Positions 7,234 to 14,555 of a stretch of 21,446 nucleotides of DNA are shown piece after piece. The stretch's first letter is position 1. The number at the start of each line of letters is the position of its first letter. Under the pieces are notes generated by a model. The model made no database searches. It was not told the origin of the DNA and saw only the letters and a list, made by a program, of their open reading frames with translations. The DNA is from CAZXVW01 sp964644025. Lineage in GTDB: Bacteria > Acidobacteriota > Terriglobia > Bryobacterales > Bryobacteraceae. Where the stretch lies: the NCBI GenBank assembly GCA_964644025.1, contig CAZXVW010000057.1:1-21446 (forward strand), given 5' to 3'. The position numbers and the translations under genes were made by a program.

Positions 7234-7623
7234 TCAACCTGAGAGGAGCCGTTGGAGCGGACGCGCCCACGCCGAGAAGCAGTGAGGAGGGGAAGCCCAG
7301 TGTTTCTCCGCCCGATAGCATTCCACCGCCTCGCGGAGGTCAGGGGGCGTTTTGCCATACTCGCGGATCCAGTCGCGGGGCGGTTGGCGCGCCGGCACGT
7401 CCTCGGCCAGGCCGGCTTCTTTGAGCAGGTACTGCTTGGGGATGCCTGTTTTCAAGACGATCTCGTCGATCGTCATGTTGCCGCGCACGGCCGGCAGCTC
7501 GCCTTCCCCCCCGCCGCCTTGTTGCCGGTGACGGTACGCGATCCGGGGCAGCAGCGCGAAGAAAAACAGCCTCGCCGCTTGCCGCCGGATCTTTGGTGAG
7601 GTGTATCACGAAGTCGCTCGCAT
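7234..7623 (-). pseudogene. Small membrane-anchored protein gene interrupted by an in-frame TGA
   Basis: An ATG at 7623 with a fine ribosome-binding site (GGGAGGA, 7 bases away) reads five codons and meets TGA at 7606-7608. The same frame then stays open for 123 codons to 7234. The part after the stop looks like real protein: a hydrophobic segment (RLFFFALLPRI), a Gly-rich linker, then VRGNMTIDEIVLKTG, IPKQYLLKEAGL and IREYGKTPPDLREAVE. This last part resembles the conserved C-terminal helical domain found after membrane segments in some 4Fe-4S-binding and DUF4405-type proteins. Either the gene is broken, the TGA is a sequence error (TGG would restore it), or translation restarts internally, for example at GTG 7500 or ATG 7488, giving an 84-residue protein. 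The other frame (GTG 7609, residues MIHLTK) lacks this similarity. Confidence 0.5.
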
Positions 7624-7651
7624 TTGCGGTTCCTCCCGCGCTCCTCCCCGC

Positions 7652-8179
7652 TTAGCGGTCCACTCTCAAGTTGTTGGTTACGGAAAAGACTCCGCTGACG
7701 CCGTTTGCCAGCAGGCCCGCCAGGGCCCGCTCCGTCTCGTGCTCCACCGTCCCCTCCAGGGTCACGTTCCCGTTTTTCACGATGATGCGAACCGGCGGTA
7801 CGGCGCTCAGCAACGTACGTTGGAGGACGTCATTGCCGTACAAGGCCCGAAACAGGGCCAGCCGAAGCCGGTCGTCGTAAGCAGAGAGCGGGAGTACCTC
7901 GATCTGGTTGTCCACTGCCGCCACGCCTTCGATCCGGCGGACCACCCGCTCGGAATCCGCCTTCAGCGCCGGCCGGCTCACCTGGCCGAGCAGCATCACC
8001 CGGTTGCCCCTCACCTGGAACATCAAGTTGTCAAAGACGGTATAGTAGGGCAGCATCGCCAGCTCATGGCGCACCTGCTCCCGCAATCTGAGCTGCGCGG
8101 CAGAGTTTCCCTGCTCAGCCATCGCCGCACCCATGGCCACCAACACTCCGAAAACTCCCATTGCCATCAGCCGTCTCAT
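7652..8179 (-). CDS. Periplasmic protein with two BON domains
   Basis: A 175-residue exported protein. Residues 1-21 form a classical signal peptide (Arg2, Arg3, hydrophobic core, AMA cleavage site before EQ). Two BON domains follow, at about 33-95 and 103-174. Each shows the pattern of a helix, then a VxGxVxLxGxV strand (VRGNRVMLLGQVSRP; VKNGNVTLEGTVEHE) and a closing VxxVxNxI/L strand. BON domains occur in OsmY and in secretin-associated proteins and are thought to bind phospholipids, so a role at the periplasmic membrane surface is likely. The GGAGGG immediately before the ATG supports the start. The gene lies downstream of another exported protein on the same strand and 28 bases ahead of the interrupted small gene, probably in one operon. 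Confidence 0.85.
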   Translation of the reverse strand: MRRLMAMGVFGVLVAMGAAMAEQGNSAAQLRLREQVRHELAMLPYYTVFDNLMFQVRGNRVMLLGQVSRPALKADSERVVRRIEGVAAVDNQIEVLPLSAYDDRLRLALFRALYGNDVLQRTLLSAVPPVRIIVKNGNVTLEGTVEHETERALAGLLANGVSGVFSVTNNLRVDR

Positions 8180-8258
8180 GGTTTCCCTCCTGTCGAGCAG
8201 AGATCAGCGGGAACGCCCCGGCCCGATGGGTCGAGGCGCCCCGCCGAAACCTGGCAGA

Positions 8259-8723
8259 CTAGCGCCGCCCGCCGCGGCGGCCGCCGCCGGAGCGCCCGCG
8301 CCCTGCCGAACCAAAACCACCGGAAGGCCCGGTGTTCCACCCGCCGGCCGGTCCGGACCGCCCGCGGTTCAGGCTGCCGTTGCCAGAGCCCGTCCTGTCC
8401 ATCGGACCGCCGCGGTTGCCGGACTTGGCCCCGTAACCGGCCCCGTCATTCGGCTTGTCGCCCATGTTGCCACTGCCATCGCCGGGACCGTTCTTGCGCT
8501 GGGCGCCTTTCGCCGCCTGCTGCGAACCGTTACCCTGCCGGGTCCTGGCGCCTTTGTCAGCGGGACTGGCGTCGTGGTACGGGCCTGTCCCGTCGGCCAC
8601 CCGGACGCGTTTCTGAGTTTTCGCCTGCCCGGATGCCGGCGCCGGGTTCGGCGCCTGCGCCGCCATTGCGGTTCCCCAAAACAGAACCGCCAGAGCTGAG
8701 CCGAAAAAGATGGTCTTTTTCAT
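8259..8723 (-). CDS. Secreted glycine/arginine-rich low-complexity protein
   Basis: A 154-residue protein with a signal peptide (MKKTIFFGSALAVLFWGTAMA, cleavage near residue 21-22). The mature chain is almost entirely Gly, Ser, Asn, Pro, Arg and Lys. Residues 64-154 alternate Gly-Ser-Asn blocks with Arg, and the end (RGRSGGGRRGGRR) is strongly basic, resembling RGG repeats. No folded domain is visible; it is probably disordered and may bind acidic polymers such as lipopolysaccharide, nucleic acid or exopolysaccharide. The start is supported by GGAGG upstream, and a real signal peptide argues that this is a gene rather than GC-rich noise. The gap to the BON-protein gene is 79 bases. I do not recognise a family. 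Confidence 0.65.
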   Translation of the reverse strand: MKKTIFFGSALAVLFWGTAMAAQAPNPAPASGQAKTQKRVRVADGTGPYHDASPADKGARTRQGNGSQQAAKGAQRKNGPGDGSGNMGDKPNDGAGYGAKSGNRGGPMDRTGSGNGSLNRGRSGPAGGWNTGPSGGFGSAGRGRSGGGRRGGRR

Positions 8724-8948
8724 GACCGTTGCCTCCTTTCCCCATTAACCGGTGCAGCCACCGGGCCGTTTTCCCGCACCCGCTGCGGAGTCCGCCTATC
8801 CTGTTGTGGTATAGACAGTTGGAAGGATTGCTCGGCCGCGGCGTCTGGTACGGGGACGGCCGGCGCAGCGCAATTTCAGCTTGGAAGGTTGCCCGCAGGA
8901 CGCAAAACCTGCGTGCCTGGGCGGCCTCGGAAGGGCAGCGCGCTACAG

Positions 8949-9749
8949 CTACCCGTAATTGACGAAGCGGTAAATGCTGTTGATCTTCCGCGTGAGCCGG
9001 TAAACACCCCCGCCTTCCCGGCTGCCTCGTTTGTTCGTGTTGCCCTCGATTGTCTCGATCATCCCGCCGTGCGCGCCCGTCACAAAGCCGACGTGTTTGA
9101 CCCGCGCCCGCCCGTTCACCCGTCCGTGCAGGAGAAACAAGCAGCCGGGATCGAGTTTCTTCTTCCCCTCCAGCACCGCCGCCGGCAGCATGAAACTCCT
9201 CCGCTTCCTCGCCCAGTTCCACAGCGAGGGCGTCCAGGCGGTCTTGATCAGCGGCACCTTTTCGCGCCCCGTCTCCCGCGCCGCTTCCCGCGCGCACCAG
9301 TAGACGAAGGCCGCGCACCAGGCGTGCCCCGGCCCCAGCCCCACCGCCTCCAGGTAGCGCTCCACCTCCGGCCCGCGGTTGGAGTTTTTCGGAACTTCGC
9401 GGACGCCCACTTGACCCCGCGCTACTTCCAGCGTGGCGATCATGAACTGGGCGCTCTTGGTCTTCCGCGGCCGGGAAACCATGAAGCCGGTCCGCGGTTC
9501 CTCGAACAGCGCTTCCCAGGTGACAGGGCCGACCTTGCCATCGACCACCAGCGGCGCACCCTCGCTGTCGAGGTTCCGCATCTGGAATTCACAGACCGCC
9601 TCCTCGGTGAGAGGACCAAAGACGCCGTCCGCGGTGAGCTCCTTCCGGGCAGGCCCCAGAAACTGGTAGCCCAGTTCCAGCAACCGGCGCTGAAGGCGCC
9701 GAACGTCATTACCGCGGGAGCCGCGCTTGAGCAAGCCGGGATATCGCAA
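8949..9749 (-). CDS. Peptidoglycan-binding domain plus CHAP-type cell-wall hydrolase
   Basis: A 266-residue protein with two parts. Residues 5-82 are a PG_binding_1 domain (GSRGNDVRRLQRRL, DGVFGPLTEEAV, then VDGKVGPVTWEAL), which clamps peptidoglycan. Residues 105-260 are a CHAP/NlpC-like amidase domain with the nucleophile in HAWCAAFVYWC (C145), the histidine in VKHVGFVTG (H219) and the polar EGNTN (235-239). It should cleave peptide or amide bonds of peptidoglycan. There is no signal peptide, which is the layout of a phage endolysin or of a toxin needing another export route. The start is TTG 9749, chosen because a GAGGAGG site (9768-9774) lies nine bases upstream. It follows the deoxyhypusine-synthase-like gene by 27 bases, so co-transcription is likely. 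Confidence 0.82.
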   Translation of the reverse strand: MRYPGLLKRGSRGNDVRRLQRRLLELGYQFLGPARKELTADGVFGPLTEEAVCEFQMRNLDSEGAPLVVDGKVGPVTWEALFEEPRTGFMVSRPRKTKSAQFMIATLEVARGQVGVREVPKNSNRGPEVERYLEAVGLGPGHAWCAAFVYWCAREAARETGREKVPLIKTAWTPSLWNWARKRRSFMLPAAVLEGKKKLDPGCLFLLHGRVNGRARVKHVGFVTGAHGGMIETIEGNTNKRGSREGGGVYRLTRKINSIYRFVNYG

Positions 9750-9776
9750 AGCCAGTAACCTCCTCGACCATCGGCG

Positions 9777-10850
9777 TCAGCCTGAGGTCTCCGCAGAGCC
9801 GGTCTCCAGGTCCAGCGTGCGGCCCATTTTGAAGCGGGGATGCCGGCGCCGGGGAACCAGCTCCTCTTGTTCCAGCATCGCGCTCGCCAGTAACGGCAGG
9901 GCGATCGTGGCGTCAACATGGCAGGAAACCATCGAGGCGTCCCGGGCGATTTTGCCCCAGCTCTGCGCCTCCTGGAAGGTGCAGCCGGACAAGCCGCCCC
10001 ACTGGGGAACGTCCGTCACGCACTGGATTGCGTACTTGTGGCCCGTAACGCCGAAATCGGCGATCATCCCGGTGACCTCGGTCTGCTGGATGAAATTCTT
10101 GGGCGTGCCGCCGCCGAAGTAGAGCACGCCGGTGTTCGGAGCGCACTTGACCAGGTAAGAAGTCTCAATCACGTCGCCGATCACATCGAACAGGAGCGCG
10201 TTGCCGCCCAGATGGCGGTCACAGGCGATCCCGATGCCGATCGAGCTGTCGCCGATGGCCGGGCAATACAGCGGCACCTTGGCCTTGGCGGCGGCGGTCA
10301 GGATGCCTTCCTGCTTTCCTTCCTTCGCCAGCTCCAGACCCAGCAGGTAAAGGAACTCGCGCGTGGTATAGGGCCGCGACTGATCCAGCGTTCCGGCGAA
10401 CCGGCCGATCCAGAAATCGTGCTCGCGGAAGACTTCCTCGTCGGCCAGCACGTCGTAGATCCGGTCCACCATGTGGCGGCCCAGTTCGACGTCGTCGGCC
10501 TGCGGCGAACCCTGGTAATGAAAGTGGCCGAGGGTTTCGTGCAGGTCATGGAAGAAATTGGCGCCGGTCGACACCAGGCAGTCGATGAGACGGTTCTCGA
10601 TCAGCCGGACTACGAGGGTTCTCATCCCGGCCGGAATCATCGCTCCGGACAGACCCATCAGGATCATGCAGTCATCGGCCAGCATCTTCTTCCAGACCTC
10701 AAAAGCGAGGCCAAGCTGCTTTCCCTGGAATGCGGTTTCCTTCATTCGGGTCAGGATCTCGGAAGGCGAAGAGGCGCCGGCCGGATCAAACGGTTTCGTC
10801 GGCAGCGAGAGATACTGCTGCTTCGCCGATGCCTTGTGATCGTCGTTCAT
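9777..10850 (-). CDS. Deoxyhypusine synthase family protein (probable polyamine aminobutyl-transferase)
   Basis: A 357-residue member of the deoxyhypusine synthase family. Recognisable NAD- and spermidine-site segments are GLSGAMIPAGMRTLV (66-80), STGANFFHDLHE (94-105), a PAIGDSSIGIG loop (197-207), YFGGGTPKNFIQQ (244-256), HKYAIQCVTD and the catalytic-lysine motif EAQSWGKI, with K300 at the place of the lysine that forms the enzyme-imine intermediate in the eukaryotic enzyme. Bacteria lack eIF5A, so bacterial homologues are thought to move the aminobutyl group to a small amine, giving homospermidine-type polyamines; which product is made here is inference. It starts 19 bases after an 88-residue unknown gene that has its own promoter, so the two are probably one transcript. 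Confidence 0.9.
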   Translation of the reverse strand: MNDDHKASAKQQYLSLPTKPFDPAGASSPSEILTRMKETAFQGKQLGLAFEVWKKMLADDCMILMGLSGAMIPAGMRTLVVRLIENRLIDCLVSTGANFFHDLHETLGHFHYQGSPQADDVELGRHMVDRIYDVLADEEVFREHDFWIGRFAGTLDQSRPYTTREFLYLLGLELAKEGKQEGILTAAAKAKVPLYCPAIGDSSIGIGIACDRHLGGNALLFDVIGDVIETSYLVKCAPNTGVLYFGGGTPKNFIQQTEVTGMIADFGVTGHKYAIQCVTDVPQWGGLSGCTFQEAQSWGKIARDASMVSCHVDATIALPLLASAMLEQEELVPRRRHPRFKMGRTLDLETGSAETSG

Positions 10851-10869
10851 GATGTCGGACTGTCAGGGA

Positions 10870-11136
10870 CTATTGGAGCCGGGCCCCGTTTTTCTCGCTC
10901 AGGACCAGCTCGTCGAAGATGGCGAGGACCTGTTTTCGGAAGTAGTAGACACGCCTCAGGTTCTCGCGGAAACCCGGCTCGTATCTGCGCGGGCGCAGCC
11001 ATTTTTCCAGGGTTGCCTTGGGCACGTCGATGTCCTGGCGAAGCTGCTCGACCGGATGGCCGCGGAGAAAGAGCCCGTAAAACAACGCGGCCTCTTTCCG
11101 CAAGGCGTTCGGATCGAACTCGTTGTTGCCCGTCAT
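10870..11136 (-). CDS. Small conserved-looking helical protein, possibly helix-turn-helix
   Basis: An 88-residue basic protein of unknown family. It is mostly helical. The stretch at 28-50 (HPVEQLRQDIDVPKATLEKW) has the spacing of a helix-turn-helix: a first helix, a turn at the Val-Pro, then a recognition-like helix with Arg/Lys. Residues 55-80 form a second amphipathic pair with FRENLRRVYYFRKQVLAIF. ATG 11136 is chosen because a promoter and a GGGGAAG ribosome-binding site lie just before it; the frame remains open upstream to 11661, but that part is low-complexity. It lies directly ahead of the deoxyhypusine-synthase-like gene, so a regulatory or partner role is conceivable but unproven. 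Confidence 0.65.
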   Translation of the reverse strand: MTGNNEFDPNALRKEAALFYGLFLRGHPVEQLRQDIDVPKATLEKWLRPRRYEPGFRENLRRVYYFRKQVLAIFDELVLSEKNGARLQ

Positions 11137-11174
11137 GGCGGCTTCCCCGGGGGAATTCCCCAGCAGAAAACACC

Positions 11175-11204
11175 AATATAAACACGCTCCGCCGCGGCAA
11201 GCAA
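11175..11204 (-). promoter_or_regulatory. Sigma-70-like promoter for the 88-residue gene and the deoxyhypusine-synthase-like gene
   Basis: On the minus strand, TTGCTT (11204-11199) and TATATT (11180-11175) are separated by 18 bases. Transcription would start near 11167, leaving a leader of about 30 bases with the ribosome-binding site. It is an A/T-rich island in a GC-rich gap, which strengthens the call. Confidence 0.5.
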
Positions 11205-11279
11205 GCCCCTGGGTCATCCCGCCCGGAGACCGCGCCCCCGCCGGCAAGCCGGGACCGGGAAGGGACACGCCGCCCCAGC

Positions 11280-11744
11280 TCAGCGGTCCCCTCTGGCCCG
11301 CTTCCTGAGGCGAACCCAGGTGGGAAAAACGGACGGATCCTCCAGCCAGACCAGCATCCAGTCCGCCATCTCCTTCTTGACCGCCTTCTTCGCCGCATCC
11401 GCCGCCCGGCGCGCGGCCCAGCGGGCATGATCCTTGGCCTCGATCACCAGGCGCCGGCAGGCCTCCTGGCGGTCCCGCGCGCCGGCCTCGCGCGCCGCGG
11501 CGTACTCCCGTCCCAGGGCGAGCAGCGTGCGCTCGAGTTCCTCGAAGCTCCCCTGGCGGACCCCTTCCACCAGCGGCGCCAGCGGAAGGCCCGAGGCGCG
11601 CAACAGGCGGCGGAGATAGCCGGGCGAGACCGGGGCCAGGCAGGCGCGCAAATCCGCCCACTCCGCCTCAGAAATTTCGCCCGGCGCCCGCCGTTCCAGG
11701 TACTCCCGCAGCCTGCTACTGGCCGTTTGCCTTCCGCTTTTCAC
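11280..11744 (-). CDS. Hypothetical helical protein coupled to mltG
   Basis: A 154-residue, Ala/Arg/Leu-rich protein that I cannot place in a family. The N-terminal half (residues 9-60) is a set of short helices with LREYLERRAPGEISEAEW and PGYLRRLLRASGLPLAPLVEGV. The second half (70-150) is a long charged helix with many Ala-Ala-Lys/Arg repeats, probably a coiled coil or amphipathic helix, ending near MADWMLVWLEDPSVFPTW. No signal peptide is present. The start is GTG 11744, with GGAAGG seven bases upstream, and it overlaps the end of mltG by 29 bases, so the two are translationally linked. Its place at the end of a ruvX-mltG operon is the only functional clue. Confidence 0.75.
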   Translation of the reverse strand: MKSGRQTASSRLREYLERRAPGEISEAEWADLRACLAPVSPGYLRRLLRASGLPLAPLVEGVRQGSFEELERTLLALGREYAAAREAGARDRQEACRRLVIEAKDHARWAARRAADAAKKAVKKEMADWMLVWLEDPSVFPTWVRLRKRARGDR

Positions 11745-12717
11745 GGCGATACCTTCCCACGGCGCGGTTGTGCGCCGCCAGCGTCCGGGAGAAGACGTGC
11801 GCTCCGGAGCCGCCCGGCTTGGCGACGAAGAAAAGATAATCCGTGCGGGCCGGCCGCAGCGCCGCTTCCAGCGAAGCGCGCCCGGGGCTGGCGATCGGCC
11901 CGGGCGGCAGTCCCGCGTGCTGGTACGTATTGTAAGGGTTCGGACTGGCGAGATCTGATTGGCGGATCACCCCCTGATAGCGCCCCTCCAGGATCGCGGC
12001 GTAAATCACGGTGGGATCGCATTCCAGCCGGATGCCGCGCTTCAGCCGGTTGGAATACACTGAAGCGACCAGCGGACGTTCCTCCGGCACGGCGGTTTCC
12101 TTCTCGACCAGGGAAGCCAGCGTGACCGTCTTTTCGGCCTCGGGCCCGTCGCCCAGTTCCCGCCACACCTGACGGAAGCGGGCGGTCATCATTTGACAGA
12201 TTTCCCGGGCCGAGGCATTCCGGGTGACAAAGTAAGTCGACGGAAACAGGAATCCTTCCAGAGTCTCCGCCCCCGGCGCCAGGTCGCGGATCAGTTCCGG
12301 GTCGCGGACGGCCGCCAGCGCCTCCTCCTGGCTGATCCAGTCCAGACGGGCCAGAATGCGGGCGGTGTCGAAAATCGTGCTGCCCTCGGGTACGGTGACC
12401 GCGTAGTAGTAGACGTCGCCCCGAACGATGCGGTCAAAAACTTCCCAGGCCGAGGCCGGGCGGTCGAAACCATATTCACCGGCCTGGAGAATGGCTCTCG
12501 GGCGCAGCAGGCGCACCAGGAGAAAGCGCCACCGCGAGCGCACAACGCCGCGGCCCTCCAGCAACCGCGCCATCTGGCGCGCGTCCTGCCCGCGCTCGAT
12601 CTGGACGATGGTTTTCGTCTCGAACCCGGCGTAAGGCTCGCTGACGGCGTGATAAAGGTAGGCGCCCGCTCCGCCGGACAACAGCAGCGCAGCCACAATG
12701 ATCCGTAAGCGCCTCAT
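11716..12717 (-). CDS. mltG: Endolytic murein transglycosylase MltG (YceG)
   Basis: A 333-residue inner-membrane lytic transglycosylase that cuts nascent glycan strands and so ends their polymerisation. One membrane anchor covers about residues 6-24. A LysM-like YceG N-terminal part follows (35-110, with GEYGFDRPASAWEVFDRIVRG at its end). The catalytic domain shows ETLEGFLFPSTYFV (151-164), TLASLVEKET with the catalytic Glu205, YSNRLKRGIRLECDPTVIYA, and SPNPYNTYQHAGLPPGPIASPG, the most conserved signature. Length is close to that of E. coli MltG. The start overlaps the ruvX stop as ATGA, and the end overlaps the next gene by 29 bases. The pairing of ruvX and mltG is common in bacteria and supports both assignments. 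Confidence 0.95.
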   Translation of the reverse strand: MRRLRIIVAALLLSGGAGAYLYHAVSEPYAGFETKTIVQIERGQDARQMARLLEGRGVVRSRWRFLLVRLLRPRAILQAGEYGFDRPASAWEVFDRIVRGDVYYYAVTVPEGSTIFDTARILARLDWISQEEALAAVRDPELIRDLAPGAETLEGFLFPSTYFVTRNASAREICQMMTARFRQVWRELGDGPEAEKTVTLASLVEKETAVPEERPLVASVYSNRLKRGIRLECDPTVIYAAILEGRYQGVIRQSDLASPNPYNTYQHAGLPPGPIASPGRASLEAALRPARTDYLFFVAKPGGSGAHVFSRTLAAHNRAVGRYRREKRKANGQ

Positions 12718-13175
12718 GCCGGCCGGGAACCGTCCTTGTCATTGAGCGAGCGCCACTGCAAGTAGCTCTCGAGTACCAGCACCGCGGCCAGGCGGTCCAC
12801 TGCCCGCGCCCGCTTGCGGCTGCTGAGGCCGCCTTCCCGCAACACCCGCTGGGCCTCGACGGTGGTAAGACGCTCATCCCAGAACTCGACCGGAAGACCG
12901 GTCTGCCGGCCCAGGCGCTCGGCGAACTCCCGCGCGCGCTCCGACTGGCGGCTGCTCCGCCCGCTCATGTGCAGTGGATCGCCCATCAGGATCAACGCCA
13001 CACCCTTGTCCCGGGCAAGTTCAGCCAGCCGTGCCAGGTCCTGGCGAACCGTGGTGCGTTCCAGCGTCTCCAGACCCTGGGCGGTAACCCCAAGAGGGTC
13101 GCTGATCGCGAGACCGATGCGGCGCTTTCCGAAATCGAGAGCAAGAACTCTGCCACTGGCGGATTCCCGGCGCAT
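12714..13175 (-). CDS. ruvX: Putative Holliday junction resolvase RuvX/YqgF
   Basis: A 153-residue RNase H-like protein. The first strand LALDFGKRRIGLAISD carries D14, then come GDPLHMSGRSS (65-75), FWDERLTTVEA with D100 and E101, and the final DRLAAVLVLESYL with D127, which together match the YqgF metal site. Members process 16S rRNA 5' ends or resolve four-way junctions; which applies here is unknown. ATG 13175 is preferred because the family begins a few residues before the first strand; the frame continues to 13286 with other possible starts (ATG 13223, 13238) but with no domain there. The ATGA overlap with mltG shows translational coupling. The gap to the divergent AI-2E-family gene is about 160 bases and contains the promoters of both. 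Confidence 0.92.
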   Translation of the reverse strand: MRRESASGRVLALDFGKRRIGLAISDPLGVTAQGLETLERTTVRQDLARLAELARDKGVALILMGDPLHMSGRSSRQSERAREFAERLGRQTGLPVEFWDERLTTVEAQRVLREGGLSSRKRARAVDRLAAVLVLESYLQWRSLNDKDGSRPA

Positions 13176-13339
13176 GACCCTGGAGTACGGAACCGGCTGG
13201 CCAGGTCCCGTGCCTGTGTTCATTATAGGGCGGCTCATGTTAGAGTAGCCATAAGCGAGCCGCTGGAGGAAAGCCTGTCCCGGCAAGCCTGGGCGCGACG
13301 ACGGCTGCTCGCAACGGCAGTGCGGAAGGTTTTGGTCTC

Positions 13340-14500
13340 GTGTCCCCGTTGACGCAATCGGCGCCGGCTCCGAAGCCGAAAAACCTCAGCTTGTCCCTCA
13401 TCGCCCTGGCCGCCGCGGTGGCCTTGCTCTACTTCGGGAAACTGTTCTTCGTCACGCTGGTGGTGGCCGTCACCATCGCCTTTCTGCTGGACCCCTTCGT
13501 GGAACTGGTGATGAAGCTCCGGCTGCCGCGCAGCGTCGCCAGTTTCGTGGTGTGCGTGGTGGCGGTGTTGCTGCTCTACCTGACCGGCCTCGGCGCCTAT
13601 ACCCAGCTCTCTGTGCTCGCCGAGGATCTGCCTTCCTATACAGCCAGGATCAGCGAGTTAGTGGAGCGCGTCTCCCGCCGCCTGGAAAGGGCCGAGCAAA
13701 CCGCCTATGAATTGTTGATACCCACCCGGCCGGAGGCTAGACAGTCGCCGGCCGCGCCGGCGCCGGAACAGGAGCCGGCCGCACGCCGCCGCCGTTCGGC
13801 TGAACCACCAGTGCCGGCCGGACCGCCGATCCAGGAAGTGCGCATCCGGCGGGAACGGACGCCCTTGATCACTTACATCTACAATTACTTCGGAGCGTTC
13901 TACGACGTGCTCCTGATGTCCTCGTTCGTGCCCTTCCTGGTGTACTTTATGTTGAGCTGGAAGGACCATTTCCGCCGGAGCTATCTGCAGTTGTTCGAGG
14001 GCCGCGACCGCCAGGCGGCCAGCAGGAGCTGGGAGGGCGTAGCCGGCATGGCCCGGGCCTACGTGCTGGGGAATTTCGTGCTTGGCGTGTTGTTGTCCAT
14101 CGTCAGCGCCTTGTTCTTCTGGATCATGGGTCTCCCATACTTCCTGTTGGTGGGCCCGTTGAGCGGTTTCCTGAGCCTGATTCCTTATATTGGCTTGCCG
14201 CTGGCGATGGTGCCGCCGTTCTTCGTGGCCCTGTCGGTCTACACCCGGCTGGCGCCGTTTCTCATCATCGGCGCGGTCGTGGGTTTTTTGCATTTGCTGG
14301 CTCTGAACCTGCTCTACCCGAAAGTAGTAGGTTCGCGCGTCCATGTGAATCCGTTGGTGGTGACCGTGGCGCTGATGTTTTTCGGCGTGCTGTGGGGCGG
14401 CATCGGCCTGGTGCTCGCGATCCCGATCGCCGCCGGCGTAAAGGCTGTTTGCGACAATGTTCCGGAGCTGCAAGGTTACGGCAAGTTGCTGGGAGATTGA
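13340..14500 (+). CDS. AI-2E family (PerM-type) membrane transporter
   Basis: A 386-residue integral membrane protein of the AI-2E exporter / PerM family. There is an N-terminal pair of helices (about 17-50, with FLLDPFVELVMKLRLPR after it), a third helix (67-84), a soluble amphipathic helical segment (95-127), and then four to five helices in the second half with FVPFLVYFMLSW, the family-typical GPLSGFLSLIPYIGLPLAMVPP, a helix near ALNLLYPKVVGSRVHVNPLVV and GVLWGGIGLVLAIPI. Substrates differ among members (autoinducer-2, Na+/H+ or others), so none is assigned. Residues 129-171 form a Pro/Ala/Arg-rich hydrophilic insert that is longer than usual. GTG 13340 is the start, with GGAAGG about 10 bases before. 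It is divergent from ruvX. Confidence 0.88.
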   Translation: MSPLTQSAPAPKPKNLSLSLIALAAAVALLYFGKLFFVTLVVAVTIAFLLDPFVELVMKLRLPRSVASFVVCVVAVLLLYLTGLGAYTQLSVLAEDLPSYTARISELVERVSRRLERAEQTAYELLIPTRPEARQSPAAPAPEQEPAARRRRSAEPPVPAGPPIQEVRIRRERTPLITYIYNYFGAFYDVLLMSSFVPFLVYFMLSWKDHFRRSYLQLFEGRDRQAASRSWEGVAGMARAYVLGNFVLGVLLSIVSALFFWIMGLPYFLLVGPLSGFLSLIPYIGLPLAMVPPFFVALSVYTRLAPFLIIGAVVGFLHLLALNLLYPKVVGSRVHVNPLVVTVALMFFGVLWGGIGLVLAIPIAAGVKAVCDNVPELQGYGKLLGD

Positions 14501-14503
14501 AGC

Positions 14504-14521
14504 CCTCGTGGTGGAACGAGG
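14504..14521 (+). other. Short hairpin after the AI-2E transporter gene
   Basis: CCTCGT and ACGAGG form a perfect six-pair stem with a six-base loop, four bases after the transporter stop. No T-run follows, so it may be a weak terminator or a mere mRNA 3' structure. Confidence 0.3.
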
Positions 14522-14555
14522 CTGGTACGCTGTATAGGGAGGGAGTGGAAGGAAC

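Noticed and set aside
7340..7609. A minus-strand frame starting at GTG 7609 as an alternative to the interrupted small gene.
   Set aside because: Its protein is low-complexity Arg/Ala/Pro-rich, while the neighbouring frame contains a hydrophobic helix and a conserved-looking domain.
7601..8725. A 374-codon plus-strand frame.
   Set aside because: It is antisense to the BON-domain and Gly-rich genes, both of which have signal peptides and ribosome-binding sites.
8729..8962. A 77-codon plus-strand frame in the gap before the Gly-rich gene.
   Set aside because: No ribosome-binding site or family resemblance; the gap more likely holds the promoter of the minus-strand genes, although no convincing -35/-10 pair was found there.
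9918..12125. A 735-codon open frame on the plus strand.
   Set aside because: It runs antisense through the deoxyhypusine-synthase-like gene, the 88-residue gene and mltG; no motif of any family is visible.
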